64,000 nt of DNA from Paraescarpia echinospica (lineage: Eukaryota > Annelida > Polychaeta > Sabellida > Siboglinidae): assembly GCA_020002185.1 (NCBI GenBank), contig CM034544.1, positions 38,046,868-38,110,867 on the forward strand, in the 5' to 3' direction. Below the pieces are notes generated by a model that was given only the letters and a program-made list of their open reading frames with translations, searched no databases and had not been told where the DNA came from. Made by a program: the position numbers and the translations under genes. How positions within the stretch are numbered: the first letter of the stretch is position 1; each line of letters opens with the position of its first letter. This document shows positions 36,850 through 48,745 of the stretch, piece after piece.

Positions 36850-37720
36850 TGCTTGACGAATGCTCTCCAGCCGGCGGTAATTCTTCTTCGAATATCCTTG
36901 TCTTGTGTTTTGTATATGATGCTGTATCGCTGTTCCAGGTACACGTAGATTTTAACGTTTTCTGGGTGCTTGATGTTAGTATATATTCATGTGTCCATTG
37001 TTTCCGATATACACTGTTAATAAAGCTGTGGCGGCTGGTCAGTCACTCAAGTGGTTTAATATTCTCGATGCGCTGACAATGTGGACGAACTTTATACGCG
37101 ATATGGATACAGGACAGGTCGAAGTGACATAAGACAATTGTGTCGTTGAACAATGTTTCTTGTCAAGTTATGAATGAACAATATTTACAGCCAACCCTTA
37201 ATTATGGTGTAATTACACTTGCTATTTATATACAACAGCAAAGCCTCATATTGTGAAATATCCAAATAGGTCGTGAGCAAACCCTGAACATTTAATATGA
37301 TATGTCGGAACGATCTAACATATATTCCAATAGATATGTTTATGTCCAGTTGCGTGCAGACAGAACCATGGGCTCGTTTTTCTACGAAGAATTACAACAT
37401 TGTGTTGTTATTAAAGTTCATTAATTAATTTGATGTCAAGAATCGCAATCAATCAGAGTACTCATCGATCAATGAAAGGGCCCAAGCACCCAACCCAGAA
37501 CTCAGCCAAGCCGGCACAAACAATGGTAATTAAACACAAATATATGATCAGTGTGAGAACACAACTATGTATTGCAGCATCGCCAAGGAGTGCAAAGCAG
37601 GTATTCGTGTATAAGTTTGGTATCGTTGCAAGAAGCGATGTAGCAGCTAGAAGTGCACATTACTGTACCTAAATAGGGTTCAAATGGATATAAGATCATA
37701 CCAGTGAAAAAACAAAACAA
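36850..37720. other. No supported gene
   Basis: Spacer up to the gypsy 5' LTR. Open frames at 36849-37076 and 37430-37672 show no recognised features. Confidence 0.45.
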
Positions 37721-37726
37721 CACACC

Positions 37727-37863
37727 TGTTATGATATGTTCGGCTTGTCTAAAATAGGGCATGTGACCTAGTTTCCGCTGAGGCGCGCCACTTCCAGGAG
37801 CAGATTAAAAGCCTGAATCATGTGTGCCTCCGTTTGTTTTCTCAATACAAGATAATGTAAACA
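37727..37863 (+). repeat. 5' LTR, 137 bp
   Basis: Starts tgttatgatatgttcggc and ends gataatgtaaaca (TG...CA). It aligns along its whole length to the 3' LTR with two short gaps. The sequence after it, tggctggcagcggtgaag, starts with TGG as a tRNA primer-binding site should; the tRNA was not identified. Confidence 0.92.
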
Positions 37864-38185
37864 TGGCTGGCAGCGGTGAAGTGAATCTGAACTGTTCTGT
37901 TAGAACTGTAGTAGCAAGTGTATATGTATCACGAGGCTGTGAATGCTCTCTACACTGAAGATTGTTTGAACTGACTATTGCATCGAACTGCCACATGCTG
38001 TAACTTACAGTGTACCTAAGGCTAAGCCACTCAGCGAGTATGTCGGCGAATATGTCCGTGTTTGAACTCTGAGTTATTTCAGTTATAAATTAACTACCAT
38101 TCTGCTACTGACTACACTCTGTGAAGTACTATATATTGATTGTGAAATAATTGCATATTGCTGCGAACGTTTGCGCACGGTCACG

Positions 38186-38787
38186 ATGAAAGAATAAGTA
38201 TTTCACACAGATGAGTGGAAACTGTTTAAACAGATGTGGCAAAACTATACTATTGTCTCAAAGATCGACAGTCAAACTGACGAGTATCAACGTGCGTTAT
38301 TCCTGCATACCATTGGTCCAGACGCACTGACACTGTATAATGACATGCGTTTTCCAGATGCACATACTTTGAAAGATGTCATTGATGTTTTTATGCTCAT
38401 TTTGTCGGAAAGACCAATGAGATATATGAGCGTTACGTGTTTAACAACCGCAACCAAGGACCTACTGAGTCTGTGGAAGATTATGTTGCTGCTTTGCGCA
38501 ACCTGTCACAAACGTGCAATTGTTGTACATGCATGAGAGACAACATCCTGCGAGACCGGATCGTGCTGGGAATTATCGACAATGCTACAAGGAAGCGATT
38601 GTTGCAAGAAACAGATCTTACTCTTGCTAAGTGCATCGACATCTGCCGATGCACAGAGGTCACGGCAGATCAAACACGTACAATAGAACATAAAGAGGAT
38701 TTGGCCCATCCTGTCACAAGTAACTCACAAAGAGGACAACTGAGACTGAAATGCAAGTTCTGCTGGAAAAGTCATCCTTTCAAGTAG
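38186..38787 (+). pseudogene. gypsy gag (capsid and nucleocapsid region), broken
   Basis: An ATG at 38186 is followed by a TAA after three codons. The frame then reads on with DEWKLFKQMWQNYTIVSKID and QRALFLHTIGPDALTLYNDM, the N-terminal Gag region of K02A2.6-type elements. A frameshift near 38437 leads to FNNRNQGPTESVEDYVAALR. The zinc-knuckle region follows (KCKFCWKSHPFK, a TAG at 38785, then CKMCIKKNHFADKC after it). Gag would package element RNA. At least three lesions are visible. Confidence 0.85.
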
Positions 38788-38820
38788 GAGCTGTGTCCTG
38801 CATGGGGAAAGACGTGCAAA

Positions 38821-39258
38821 ATGTGTATCAAGAAAAATCATTTTGCAGATAAATGTCAAACGAAGCACAATAATGTCCATATGATTCTTGAAACTCAACA
38901 TGACTCAGACTTGGAACAACTCCTATCTGTCACAGAACAACATCGGCAGAAGATCATCAAAGCAGAGATGCTGATCAATGATAAAGTTGTCACATTCGAG
39001 GTTGATTGTGGCGCATCTGTGAATGTTATTCCTGAGAAGTATATCAAAAACGAGTCTACTATGAGTAGATACAAGACTTCACTTCATATTTGGAACAAGA
39101 CATTTACACGACCAAGGGGGAAGAAACGGCTAACTATTTGCAACCCAACGAACATGAAGACGTATTCCACTGAATTCTTCGTTGTAGAGGAAAATCTAAT
39201 TCCGTTGCTAGGAAAGCAGCCGTCCGAGATAATGGGTCTCATCACAGTGAACTACTAG
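38821..39258 (+). pseudogene. gypsy retropepsin-like protease segment
   Basis: The frame contains the second Cys/His knuckle at its start, then FEVDCGASVNVIPEKYI, the aspartic protease active-site block (D-C-G-A in place of DT/SGA), and an LLGKQPSEIMGLI block near the end. A TAG at 39256-39258 separates it from the reverse transcriptase. In active elements this is part of one polyprotein that the protease matures. Confidence 0.82.
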
Positions 39259-39261
39259 AAG

Positions 39262-40665
39262 TTGGAGAATGTGGCGAAACTCACTCCTGAAACAAATGAC
39301 ATTTTCACGACCTTTGCATATGTTTTTGATAATGATCAAGGAAATCTCCCTGGCACTGCACACTTCGATATAGACACAAACGCAAGTCCCGTGACCTCTC
39401 CTGCTGGCCGAATGCCTATCGCCATGCAGTCTCAAGTGAAAACTGAACTCTGCAGAATGGCAGAAAGAGGTGTGATCACTCCAGTTGATCAACCTACCGA
39501 CTGGATTAGTCTTATGGTAGTCGCTACGAAGAAATCGGGTGATCTTCGCATCTGTCTTCATCCTCGCCCGTTGAACAAAGCCCTGAAACGTGAGCACTAT
39601 CCTCTACCTGTAATGGAAGACATCCTCCCCAAGCTGGCAAATGCAAAAGTTTTCTCCAAACTAGATCTGGATAGTGCTTACTGGCATGTCCACTTGGACG
39701 AAGAGTCAAGTCTCCTTTCGTCGTTCTAGACATCCTCCGGACGATACCGGTGGAAACGACTGCCTTTTGGAAGATCAGTAAGCTCAGAGCTTTTCCAGGA
39801 GCGTCTAAACGCCGCCTTGCAGGGATTCGATGGATTGGTTGGTGTCGCAGATGACATCATTGAGTACGGATCAGGTGAAGATGCAGAGTCTGCCACATTG
39901 AATCATGACAATGACCTAACAGCCCTGCTCCAAAGATGTCAATCTTTTGGCATGAAGCTGAACAAAGACAAAGCGGAAGTCCGCAAGAATTATATCACCT
40001 TCCTAGATTATAAGGTGACAAGTGAAGGCCTCAAGATTGACCCTGAGTAAGTAGACGCAATCTTGAAAATGCCGAAGCCTGTGAATGTTGAAGATGTTCA
40101 GCGTGTCTGTGGGTTTGGCAACAACTTGGCAATAGTCATGCCCAAATTATCTGAGATCCTCGAGCCCATCAGACAGCTGACTCGTGCTGGTGTGATGAGG
40201 AACTGGACGCCAACCCATGATGCAACCTTCGGGGCTGTCCAGAAGCTTGCTACTGAAGCACCGATTCTGATGTACTATAACCATGGATGTGAACTTTCGA
40301 TTCAGTGCGATGCCAGTCAGAAAGGAATTGGTGCCGTTCTGACAGAGGAAGGCCAACCCGTCGCTTATGCCAGCCGTGCCACGACCGAAACAGAAACTCG
40401 ATACGCTCAGATAGAGAAGGAAATGCTGGCCATCATTTTCTCACTGGAGAAATTCCTCCAGTACACGTTTGGTCGGCAAACAAATGTTGAAAGTGACCAC
40501 AAGCCACTGGAAGCAATTCTGCAGAAACCTCTATCTGCAGCACCACGACGTCTTCAAGGCATGATGCTACGTATCCAAGGATATGATGTCGTTGTCAGGT
40601 ACAAGAAGGGCAAATGTATGTACCTTGCTGACACCCTCTCCAGGGCCTACCTTCCTACCTCATAA
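39262..40665 (+). pseudogene. gypsy reverse transcriptase and RNase H, broken by stops
   Basis: The RT reads MAERGVITPVDQPTDW, FSKLDLDSAYWHVHLDEES (motif A), a TAG at 39727, RWKRLPFGRSVSSELFQERL, then GVADDIIEYG (the catalytic motif, VADD) and FLDYKVTSEGLKIDPE followed by TAA at 40048. RNase H follows with LSIQCDASQKGIGAVL (first Asp), ETRYAQIEKEMLAI (Glu) and VESDHKPLEAI (Asp), ending in YLADTLSRAYL and a TAA at 40663. The fold and order are intact but at least three stops prevent full-length translation. Confidence 0.92.
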
Positions 40666-40775
40666 AACATGCAAGAAGAATTTGAGCATGTGAACATGGT
40701 GAGTTTTCTACCAATCAGAGATGAGAGACTCTCCTGACTCAAGGTAGATACTGACAAAGATGAGTCCTCCAGAAG

Positions 40776-41815
40776 TTGAAATCAGTCATCATGCAGGGAT
40801 GGCCAGAAGAAATACAACTGCTGGCTGCTGAACTTACTCCGTACTACAGCTTTCGGGATGATATGACTGTCCAAGATGGACTCATTTTCAATGGCGAGAG
40901 AGTCGTTGTACCGTTTGCCATGCGACCAGAAATGAAGAAGGCTGTCCACTCGTCCCATGCTGGAATAAAATGATGTATCAAGAGAGCCAGAAAGTGTTTG
41001 TTCTGGCCAGGCATATCTTGTGACATCAAACACTTCATCTCGACCTGTGAAACTTGCCGTTTATATATATCAGCCAAAGGAGACACTTATGAGTCATGGG
41101 TTTCCTTCTCGCCGGTGGGAGAAAATCGGAATAGATGTGTTCGAATATGATGGCAAAGATTTCCTAGTCACAGTGGACTACTTCAGCAATTACTGGAATA
41201 TCGACATACTGGAGAATACAAAGGCATCAACTATCTTCCGAAAACTGAAGTCACAATTTGCACGCTACGGTTGTCCTTGTATTGTGACAAGTGACAATGG
41301 GCCCCAATTCATTTCAACGTCGTTCTTGAACTTCTCCAAAGAATGGGCATTTGAGCATAGAACTACTACTCCTTAAAACAGCAAAGCAAATGGGAAAGCA
41401 GAACCAACAGTAAAGACAGCCAAATCCCTTCCGAGGAAGAATAAAGAACAAGATCAAGTCCTTGCGCTGCTCAATTATCGCAACACACCAAGCCAGGCAT
41501 CAGGGACAAGCCCTGCACAGCGATTATTCAACAGAAAAACAAGAACTCTCCTTCACATTTCAGAAAAACTTCTCAAACCAAATCTGAACCTGGATGGTGA
41601 GAGAAAGAAGCTACAGGATCACCAGAAGAAACAAGAAATAGCGTACAATAAAGGTGCCGAAGACTTACCACCTTTGGAAGAAGGTGACTTTGAACGTATG
41701 AAACCATTTCAGATGGGTGAAAAGAATTGGAACAAAGCTATTGTCTCGAAACGCTTTGACGAACGTTCCTATGAAGTAGAGGTTGGAGACGTCATCTACA
41801 GACGCAACTGAGTTC
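40776..41815 (+). pseudogene. gypsy integrase (rve), broken
   Basis: The HHCC zinc-binding region reads HSSHAGIK, a stop, then CLFWPGISCDIKHFISTCETC. The catalytic core has GIDVFEYDGKDFLVTVDYFS (Asp), VTSDNGPQFIS (Asp) and, after a stop at about 41374, NSKANGKAE (Glu). Downstream is a basic C-terminal region up to about 41815 with LLNYRNTPSQASGTSPAQRL. The integrase would join element cDNA to the genome, leaving the 5-bp duplication seen here. Two or more stops inactivate it. Confidence 0.9.
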
Positions 41816-42245
41816 ACCTGAGAAAGACCTCAGAAAACCCTCGGTCAGAGTATCTGTGTGTAGAACCGAACGAGATGGTGTCTGATCCTGATTGTGGACA
41901 CTCTCCCGTCACCCCATAAGTGGCTAGCTCAAGTCCACCTCAAGCTCCTCCGTCCACCTCAAACTCCTCCCACTTCCAAGAAAATCGAGTCCAAAGTTCC
42001 AGTGCGTACAAGATATGGACGTGTGGTGAAAGTTCCAATTATGGATGACTTTGTTAAATGTTAATTCACTAAAAGGCATTGGTTTAATTACCACAGCGTA
42101 ACTGTTGTTGAGTTATATTTAAAGAGAGTGACTATTTAATTGTCTTATGTATCAGAGACACTGAGTGTTACGTCTACGTTGCGAGGACATTAAGTCTGGA
42201 CGTTTTCAAGAAACGAACTTTTAAAATATTTATAAATTAAGGGGA

Positions 42246-42393
42246 TGTTATAATATGTTCGGCTTACCATAGTCTAAAATAGGGCATGTGACCTAGTTTC
42301 CGCTGTGGCGCGCCACTGTACTTCCAGGAGCAGATTAAAAGCCTGAATCATGTTTGCCTCCGTTTGTTTTCTCAATATGAGAGAATCTAAACA
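42246..42393 (+). repeat. 3' LTR, 148 bp
   Basis: Starts tgttataatatgttcggc and ends gagaatctaaaca, directly after the purine-rich tract and directly before the acacc target duplication. It is 11 bases longer than the 5' LTR because of two small indels. Confidence 0.92.
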
Positions 42394-42556
42394 ACACCAA
42401 GTGCGAACAATGCAATACACAAAATCTTAGCGAACTAACTGTAACTAAACCAGCCCGAAAAATGCAATAGGCGTCCTTGGTAATCTCAAACATTATAGCC
42501 TATAGGGTAACTAACCGATGTGTCAGATGATAGCCGGCCATGCTGAAACTACTATC

Positions 42557-43063
42557 TCAAACAACCCGAAAGAAACGAAATATGGCATGTCGATAAAACA
42601 AAATACTACACTTAAGCCTCGATACGTGGTAACCGTTAAAGACACCAAACAATGGACCATTGGCATTGCCCCGCAGGTGGAGAAATTGAGTAAGGGCTGA
42701 CATTGGACAATACGTGTCTCCAGTACGCAGTATTTGCAGTGTAACCGATCTTCTAGACATATTATGTTTAAAATGAGACGTTACTAGAAAAAGACCAGAA
42801 GGAGAAAAATTAACATCCGTCACTTGCAAAATACCACCAGCCCGATAGCGTGAGTGCGCAGTAATGTCTCCGATACGAAGGAACGTACTGACCGCCAGTA
42901 AACACAGACATTGCTGTATTTTACGTTGTAAAGGAAGTGGCATCGCAAATGAGCCGTAAAATGTGGAGGCTATTTCCGCTGCAGGGCGGAGGATTACACG
43001 AGTCAACGGTTGACTCCCATCCTTGGCAACTCCTTGACTACTACGTAGAAGAGGAGGATTCAA
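42557..43063 (-). pseudogene. Tyrosine recombinase fragment (Crypton/DIRS-like)
   Basis: The minus-strand frame reads LAVSTFLRIGDITAHSRYRA (the FLRxGEIT block carrying the first catalytic Arg of tyrosine recombinases), LLFLVTSHFKHN-like strand residues (FLVTSHFKHN), then YCPMSALTQFLHLRGNANGP and LFGVFNGYHVSR. This is the N-terminal half of the catalytic domain in eukaryotic Crypton/DIRS-type elements. The C-terminal HxxR and Tyr nucleophile blocks were not found, because the match ends near 42590. It lies between the gypsy element and a LINE and is probably a relic. Confidence 0.65.
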
Positions 43064-43420
43064 GGTAAATTCTAGGTAAATTCAAGGAATGTCAACGACC
43101 GGGAAGATCCCGACTCAGACCCACACCAACACGCAGTACATATTCACATAAAACTGCAAACCTCACGAACATCTTGACGTAGTAAAAATGTCCATTTTAA
43201 GCTCTACTAAAACAACATCCTGTAGCACTGGGGTTGACGGGGATAAGTCACACCAAGAATACGCTGCGATACAGGTTGAACAACGTGCATTTTAAGGCTC
43301 ACCTACAAATAACGTTACTGGATATCAGATACAACGAGATAACCATAGCTCAAAGAAAAGGATGGACGATTCCTGACAGCCTTTATCTCACGGCTGGATC
43401 CTACGGTCACTGTTGATGAC

Positions 43421-43603
43421 ATGTCTTTGTATGTGAAGTATGTGCATAAGCTCGAGGCCAAATGTGTGACACTAAAAACTAAGCATGATAGTTATGCCTC
43501 ATTCAAGGTTGATGTTATGTGCAATGACGCATCTAAGTTTTATGACCCGGACAACTGGCCACCTGGTGTATACTTGAGGAAATTCTTTAACACCAAAAAC
43601 TAA
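43421..43603 (+). pseudogene. LINE ORF1 C-terminal fragment
   Basis: The frame reads YASFKVDVMCNDASKFYDPD, then NWPPGVYLRKFF, and ends TAA at 43601. The SFKV...DPDxWPPGVxxRxFF pattern is the C-terminal end of ORF1 proteins in a group of invertebrate LINEs. It is followed after three bases by the ORF2 ATG at 43607, a tight bicistronic arrangement. Confidence 0.55.
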
Positions 43604-43606
43604 GTT

Positions 43607-46210
43607 ATGGAAATTAACATCACATCTTTTATTTGTAATGAATTTAAAGGTTTTATGCCCTTCTTAAATAAAGTGTTAACGAAATGTGATATACTGTGCA
43701 TTCAAGAGATTATGCTCATTAAACAAGATTGCCATATACTAAACACCTGTCACGATACGATGGTTAGGTGGGTTATGGTGTTTCTCCTGTAGATGCATCT
43801 TGTGGTATTTTAACCGGTAGGCCGTATTCTTGACCAATGCTATGACTGGCTATGCGGCATAAGAATTTGCTGGGGTAATAAGGAGCATTATCTACTAAAC
43901 GTATATTTACCTGATGAATGCGAGGAAAACAATGATAGGTTCAAATTGCTGTATATGTTAATAATATTATAATAGCTTATGTATCACTATCGTTGGTGAT
44001 TTTAATGCGGATATTTCCAAGAAATCAGTTTTGGGGAATATCTTACTTGATTTCTGCAAATAATTTACTATGGCTATATGTGATCAAGATACTCTCCCGA
44101 TAGACACATATACATACGTTAGTTCTGCCTGGGGAACTACATCATGGCTAGACCATGGCATATGTACCGTTGATGCAAAGGAATGCCTATCTAACATGTC
44201 CATACTTTATGACATTATTTATTCTGATCATCACCCGATATCGTTCAACATAGACATTGGTATTGTACCAGAATGCGTTAGTGGTAGTGTCAATACTAAT
44301 GAAATTAAGCAAGGCATAAACTGGGACAGATTACACCCACAAGATATTGATGCATATAGAGAATGCATGAACGTTGAATTGAGAAAACTGAATATTCCAC
44401 CGGGTGTTAGATGCACTGATCCCAATTGTCATAACTGTAATCATCATGATGATCTCGATTACTTTTACAATTCTATCGCGATTACATTGAAGAGGTGTGG
44501 TCACACACTTCTGTCAAATTGCAAAGGTGCTTATAAATAGCTCTATAATGCTGTACCAGGTTGGGACGAGCGAGTGAAAGAGCTTCATTGTGCAACCCCT
44601 TAATTACTGTAAATGGAAAGAGATTGGTAAATCTAGCCAAGGTGACATGTTTAATGCTATGAAATTATCCAGAATGAAATTCAAGCAGGCGATCAAAAAA
44701 TGTAAAAGGGAGAAAGAAACTATCATTGCTGATAACATTGCAGAACAGTTGTGTCAAAAAGAACACCGCAAATTCTTGAAAGAAATTAAGCACTGCACGA
44801 ACAATAAAGTAAATCTTCCGACAAACATTGATAATATACACGGTGCTGTAAACATCGGGTCAATGTGGAAGCATCATTATGAAAATGTATTTAATGATAG
44901 CCGATGTGATGAAGTTTGTTATGATTGTTCCACTGGCAATAAGAGAATGACTGTTGGCGCAGTTGAACTGTTGGATGTTATTAATGGACTCTCAAAAATA
45001 AGTCACCGGGTCAGGATGGTATCAATGCAGAACATATTAAGTTCGCTGATTCTCAACTCGCTGTGCTTTTGTCTATCCTTTTGTCTTCAATTTTGGTGCA
45101 TGGTTATATACCAAAATAAATTTACACAGTCTGTTATTGTACCAATTATTAAAGACAAGAATAGACGAATAAACGACATAGGTAATTATAGGCCAATACG
45201 TCTATCGAACATATTTTGGAAGATAGTTGACACTGTTCTTTTTAACAGAATGAAAATGTACTTGGAAACCACTCCTAATCAATTAGGCTTTAAGCCTAAA
45301 CATTAAACGTAGTCATACGTGTTTGCATTTAAGGAATTATTAAGGTTCTACACTGAACATGGTTCATCTATGCACGTCGCATTTTTAGATGCATCAAAGG
45401 CGTTTGATCGTGTCAATCGATATAAACTTTTAACGAAACTAGAACAACGAAATGTACCGAAATATATCTTAAGAGTACTCAGCAATGAATTCAACAATCA
45501 GTGTGTATGCATACGATGGGGGAATACCTACTCGGACATCTTCTCTGTAGGCAATGTTGTTAAGCAAGGTGGGAAGTTATCCCCTTTACTTGTTAACATT
45601 TATATGGATAATTTAAAAATACAACTGCACAAAAAACAAATCGGTTGTAGTCTTGGTAACGTGGTTGTTAATGACCTTGTATACGCCAATGATCTACTTC
45701 TGTTTGCACCTTCTGCTAAAGGACTACAAACACTACTAGACATGTGTTACTCATATGGATGTGAGCAATACGTGCAATACAATGCGGGTAAATCCCTGGT
45801 CATGTACTTTGAATCTACAAAGTCAAATATTTCTAAAGAAATGACATTAGGAGGAAAGAAGTTAAACTTTGCCACCTCTTGTAAATATCTAGGACATGTA
45901 ATTTCTAATAACTTGTCATATGTGTCTCACATGCAAGCGAAAGTGAGACTTTTGTATGCCAAGAGTAATATATGACGTCAAAAATGTCACTGCTGTAAAA
46001 AATAAGCTATTTATGGCGTATTTTAGTAATATCTATATGTGTGCGTTATGGGTGAATTTTAGAAAAGTTAAGTTTCAGCAATTCGTTGTTGCATATAACA
46101 ACTCTTTCAGGATATTGAACAATATGCCCATGGGATGTAGCGCTAGCCACATGTTTGCTACAGCTAATGTCAGCTCGGGTAAATGTGTAATCAGAAAAAG
46201 CTATTTTTAG
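43607..46210 (+). pseudogene. LINE ORF2 endonuclease-reverse transcriptase, catalytic motif YADD changed to YAND
   Basis: Endonuclease blocks are CDILCIQEIMLI (43680), IVGDFNADI around 44000 in another frame, and IIYSDHHPISFNIDI (the SDHxP motif, about 44220). The RT has NDIGNYRPIRLSNIFWKIVD (45180), MHVAFLDASKAFDRVN (motif A, 45370), VGNVVKQGGKLSPLLVNIYM (motif B) and NDLVYANDLLLFAPS (motif C). The first catalytic aspartate of YADD is Asn, which should abolish polymerase activity. The tail continues in another frame to 46210 (VAYNNSFRILNNMPMGCSAS). Several stops (for example at 43790, 44538, 45304) confirm decay. Confidence 0.8.
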
Positions 46211-46252
46211 CCTAATGAATATGATTGACATGTCTTGGTATCCCATTATTTA

Positions 46253-48610
46253 ATAATAATAATAATAAATAACTTCTTAAGCGCCAATATCCTCAGACAA
46301 TCTGAGCTCAGTGGCGCACCAAAACCAAAGGATTAAGCATTCTCGTACTCGTGTGCTAGGCGAAATTCGTCAACAAATGGATGGATGTGCTAGGAAGCTA
46401 GGGAGGATAGGCGATATTGAAAATATAGGTTTTGAGGTGACGACGAAATGTAACAATATTTTCTGCTAATTTAACATTAACGGGAAGCGAATTCCATATA
46501 GTTGGCGCGGTAACTGAAAAAGCTCGAGTTCCAGCCTTTGTCTTAACTCTAGGAACAGATCGCAACTTCGAACTAGACGACCGAAGTTGTCTGGATTGTC
46601 TGGCTGGTGTGAGCATTGAGTGTAAATAACTATGTTGTTTGGATGAAAGGGCTTGGTAGGTGATTGTGCAGATCTTAAACATAATGCGATGTCGCACGGG
46701 GAGCCAATGCACTGATTTTAGAAGTGGCACTGAGCGGGAGAATCGAGGAGATTGTGTGACTACCCTTGCTAAACAATTTTGGACGCGTTATAGTTTTGCA
46801 ATATCCTTGATAGCAATATTATGAAGGAGGGAATTGCAATAATCAAATCTGCTGCTAACAAGAGCTGTTGCGATAGTCTTAGCGACAGAAAGCGACATAT
46901 GTCGGCGAATGCGGCGAAGATCACGGATATGATAAAAACAGCAACGGCACGTTTGGGATATGTGTTGTCTGAAATTGAAGTCGCAATCAAAGGTCACTCC
47001 TAGATTCCGTACTGATGCTGCTGGTGTGATAGTTTGACTCAGGATGCATGTTGGAAAAAAGTCATTTAGTTTACCTCGCTGCATTGGAGTACCAACGATG
47101 AGGAATTCAGTTTTGTCTGCATTTAACTTTAATTTACTATCGGTCATCCATGAAAAAACATCTTGGAGACAATCATTGAGTCGGTTTAGAGAATGACTTG
47201 TATCGGGTGTGGCCAAGGAAATGTAGATTTGTGTGGCATCTGCATAAAGGTGATGATCCAAGTTATGACTTTGGATTACAGAGCTGAGTGGCGTAGTGTA
47301 GAGAGTGAAAAGCAAAGGCCCAAGAACGGAACCTTGGGGAATGCCACATGAAGTGGGGAGTGAGGTTGAAAAGTAATTATCTATCTTTATACATTGATGT
47401 CTATTGGTTAGATATGAAGAAAACCAGGTCAGAGCTGTGCCAGATATGCCATACCACAATGATAAACGTTTGACAAGAGTGTTGTGATCAATGGTATCAA
47501 AGGCGGCAGACAGATCAAGCAAGGTAAGTGCAGTTACTTTGCCTTTATCAATGTTTAATATACCATCATTGTGTACTTTTAGGAGAGCAGTCTCAGCAGA
47601 ATGAAATTGTTTGTATGCTGATTGGAGCACACTGGATAAACAAGTTGAGCTAATATGACGCCTTAGACGGCTTGCTACGACTTTCTCAAGTATCTTAGAA
47701 ATAAAGCTAAGATTAGAAATTGGCCTATAATTTTTAAAATCATCTTTTGGCAGAGAAGTCTTCTTGAGAACAGGATTTACATGTGCGTGTTTAAAATCAT
47801 CTGGGAATTTACCCGAACTTAGTGATAAATTTATGATATTCGTTATTGTACCAAGTAAAGAGTCAAGACATGCTTTTAGTAGTATGGTTGGTAATGGATC
47901 GAGATCGCATGACTTATTTGGGGAGGACATTATTATTTTCCTCACTTCATCAACTGTGGCTGGCTCAAACGATACAAGTGGAGAATTTACTTGTGGGGAG
48001 TCCACATTTACAGTACTTAAAGTGTGACATGGAAAAGCAGAACGTATAAGACTTATGTTATCTTTGAAATGACTAGAAAACGAATCACACACATATTTGA
48101 CTGACACATGACTAGGTAGAGATGGAGGCGGCCGTCTATGTAAAATATGATTTATGTAGTTCCATAGCTGACGTGGGTTATCAGAGTTATTCGAGATCAT
48201 GTTTGTGTAATAATTTGATTTAGCTTTGGCCATTTGTCTGTTGCAGTAGTGACACTGTTTAGGATATCGTGATCTGTCCAAAGGCGAGCGTGATTTGCGC
48301 CATACACGTTCAAGATAGCGCCGGCGCATTTTAGATTGTAGAATTTCAGGAGTCATCCATGGAGCATGTGGCTTTTGGGACACATATTTAGATCTCAGGG
48401 GTGCATGTTTATTAAGTAAATCTTTGAGTACTTGACAGTGCTGTCGCCACAGATCTGACAGATGTTCTTTGGGTTTACTGATGAGGTCGGATTTAAGGAT
48501 GTCTGTCATTAATGCGGCAATGTCAATCTTATGGATCGGTCGGTTTATAGCATTAAAACTAGCGTCATGTATTGTATTTCGAAACTGCGGCACCAGAGGG
48601 TCCTGGATTT
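46253..48610 (-). mobile_element. CR1/L2-type LINE, minus strand, 5'-truncated
   Basis: The 3' end in minus orientation finishes with a short 3' UTR and an (ATT)n-type tail (46253-46268 on the plus strand). The coding region runs from about 48600 down to 46398. The endonuclease domain is missing, the usual result of incomplete reverse transcription. It sits between the body and the probable 3' tail of the plus-strand LINE, consistent with nested insertion. Confidence 0.82.
46398..48600 (-). pseudogene. LINE reverse transcriptase with one nonsense codon and YADD changed to YADA
   Basis: A long frame of 601 codons (no in-frame ATG at its 5' end) covers the post-endonuclease linker (HAPWMTPEILQSKMRRRYLE), RT fingers (DDFKNYRPISNLSFISKILE), motif A (TLLDLSAAFDTIDH), motif B (TSCGIPQGSVLGPLLFTLYT) and motif C, which reads LYADATQIYISL, with Ala for the second Asp. 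A single TAA at 46788-46790 then interrupts the frame. It continues in the same frame as RVQNCLARVVTQSPRF and VPLLKSVHWLPVRHRI to the natural end at 46398. Apart from these two changes the frame is clean, so this is a fairly young copy. Confidence 0.92.
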
Positions 48611-48745
48611 ATATAATTTTTAAACAAGTTGCTCTTATCGATGTATTTTTATATTTATTTACATACTTTTATTGATGTATTTTTATATATGGACATGATG
48701 ATTGTCTGAAATAAATACATTATTATTATTATTATTATTATTATT
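48611..48745 (+). mobile_element. Probable LINE 3' UTR with (ATT)n tail, plus strand
   Basis: Reads gacatgatgattgtctgaaa then taaatac and (ATT)n at 48720-48745, a LINE 3' end form. It is placed as expected for the displaced end of the plus-strand LINE that stops at 46240. Inferred from position and form only. Confidence 0.4.

Larger units (their letters stand above)
37727..42393 (+). mobile_element. Ty3/gypsy LTR retrotransposon, full length but inactive
   Basis: Both LTRs, the primer-site region, gag, pol and a polypurine tract (aattaagggga just before 42246) are present over 4667 bases. The element is flanked by a perfect 5-bp target duplication, acacc, at 37722-37726 and 42394-42398. Gene order is gag, protease, reverse transcriptase, RNase H, integrase, the Ty3/gypsy order, and the proteins are of the K02A2.6-like type common in molluscs. 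Multiple stops and frameshifts kill every ORF. The LTRs differ by 7-base and 4-base indels plus substitutions, so the insertion is not recent. Confidence 0.93.
43230..46240 (+). mobile_element. Two-ORF LINE, plus strand, inactive, 3' end displaced
   Basis: Carries an ORF1 C-terminal remnant, an endonuclease region and a reverse transcriptase on the plus strand. The coding match stops at 46240 where a minus-strand LINE begins tail-first. A LINE-like 3' UTR with an (ATT)n tail (48615-48745) lies on the other side of that element and is probably the displaced end of this one. Stops and frameshifts occur throughout. Confidence 0.75.
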
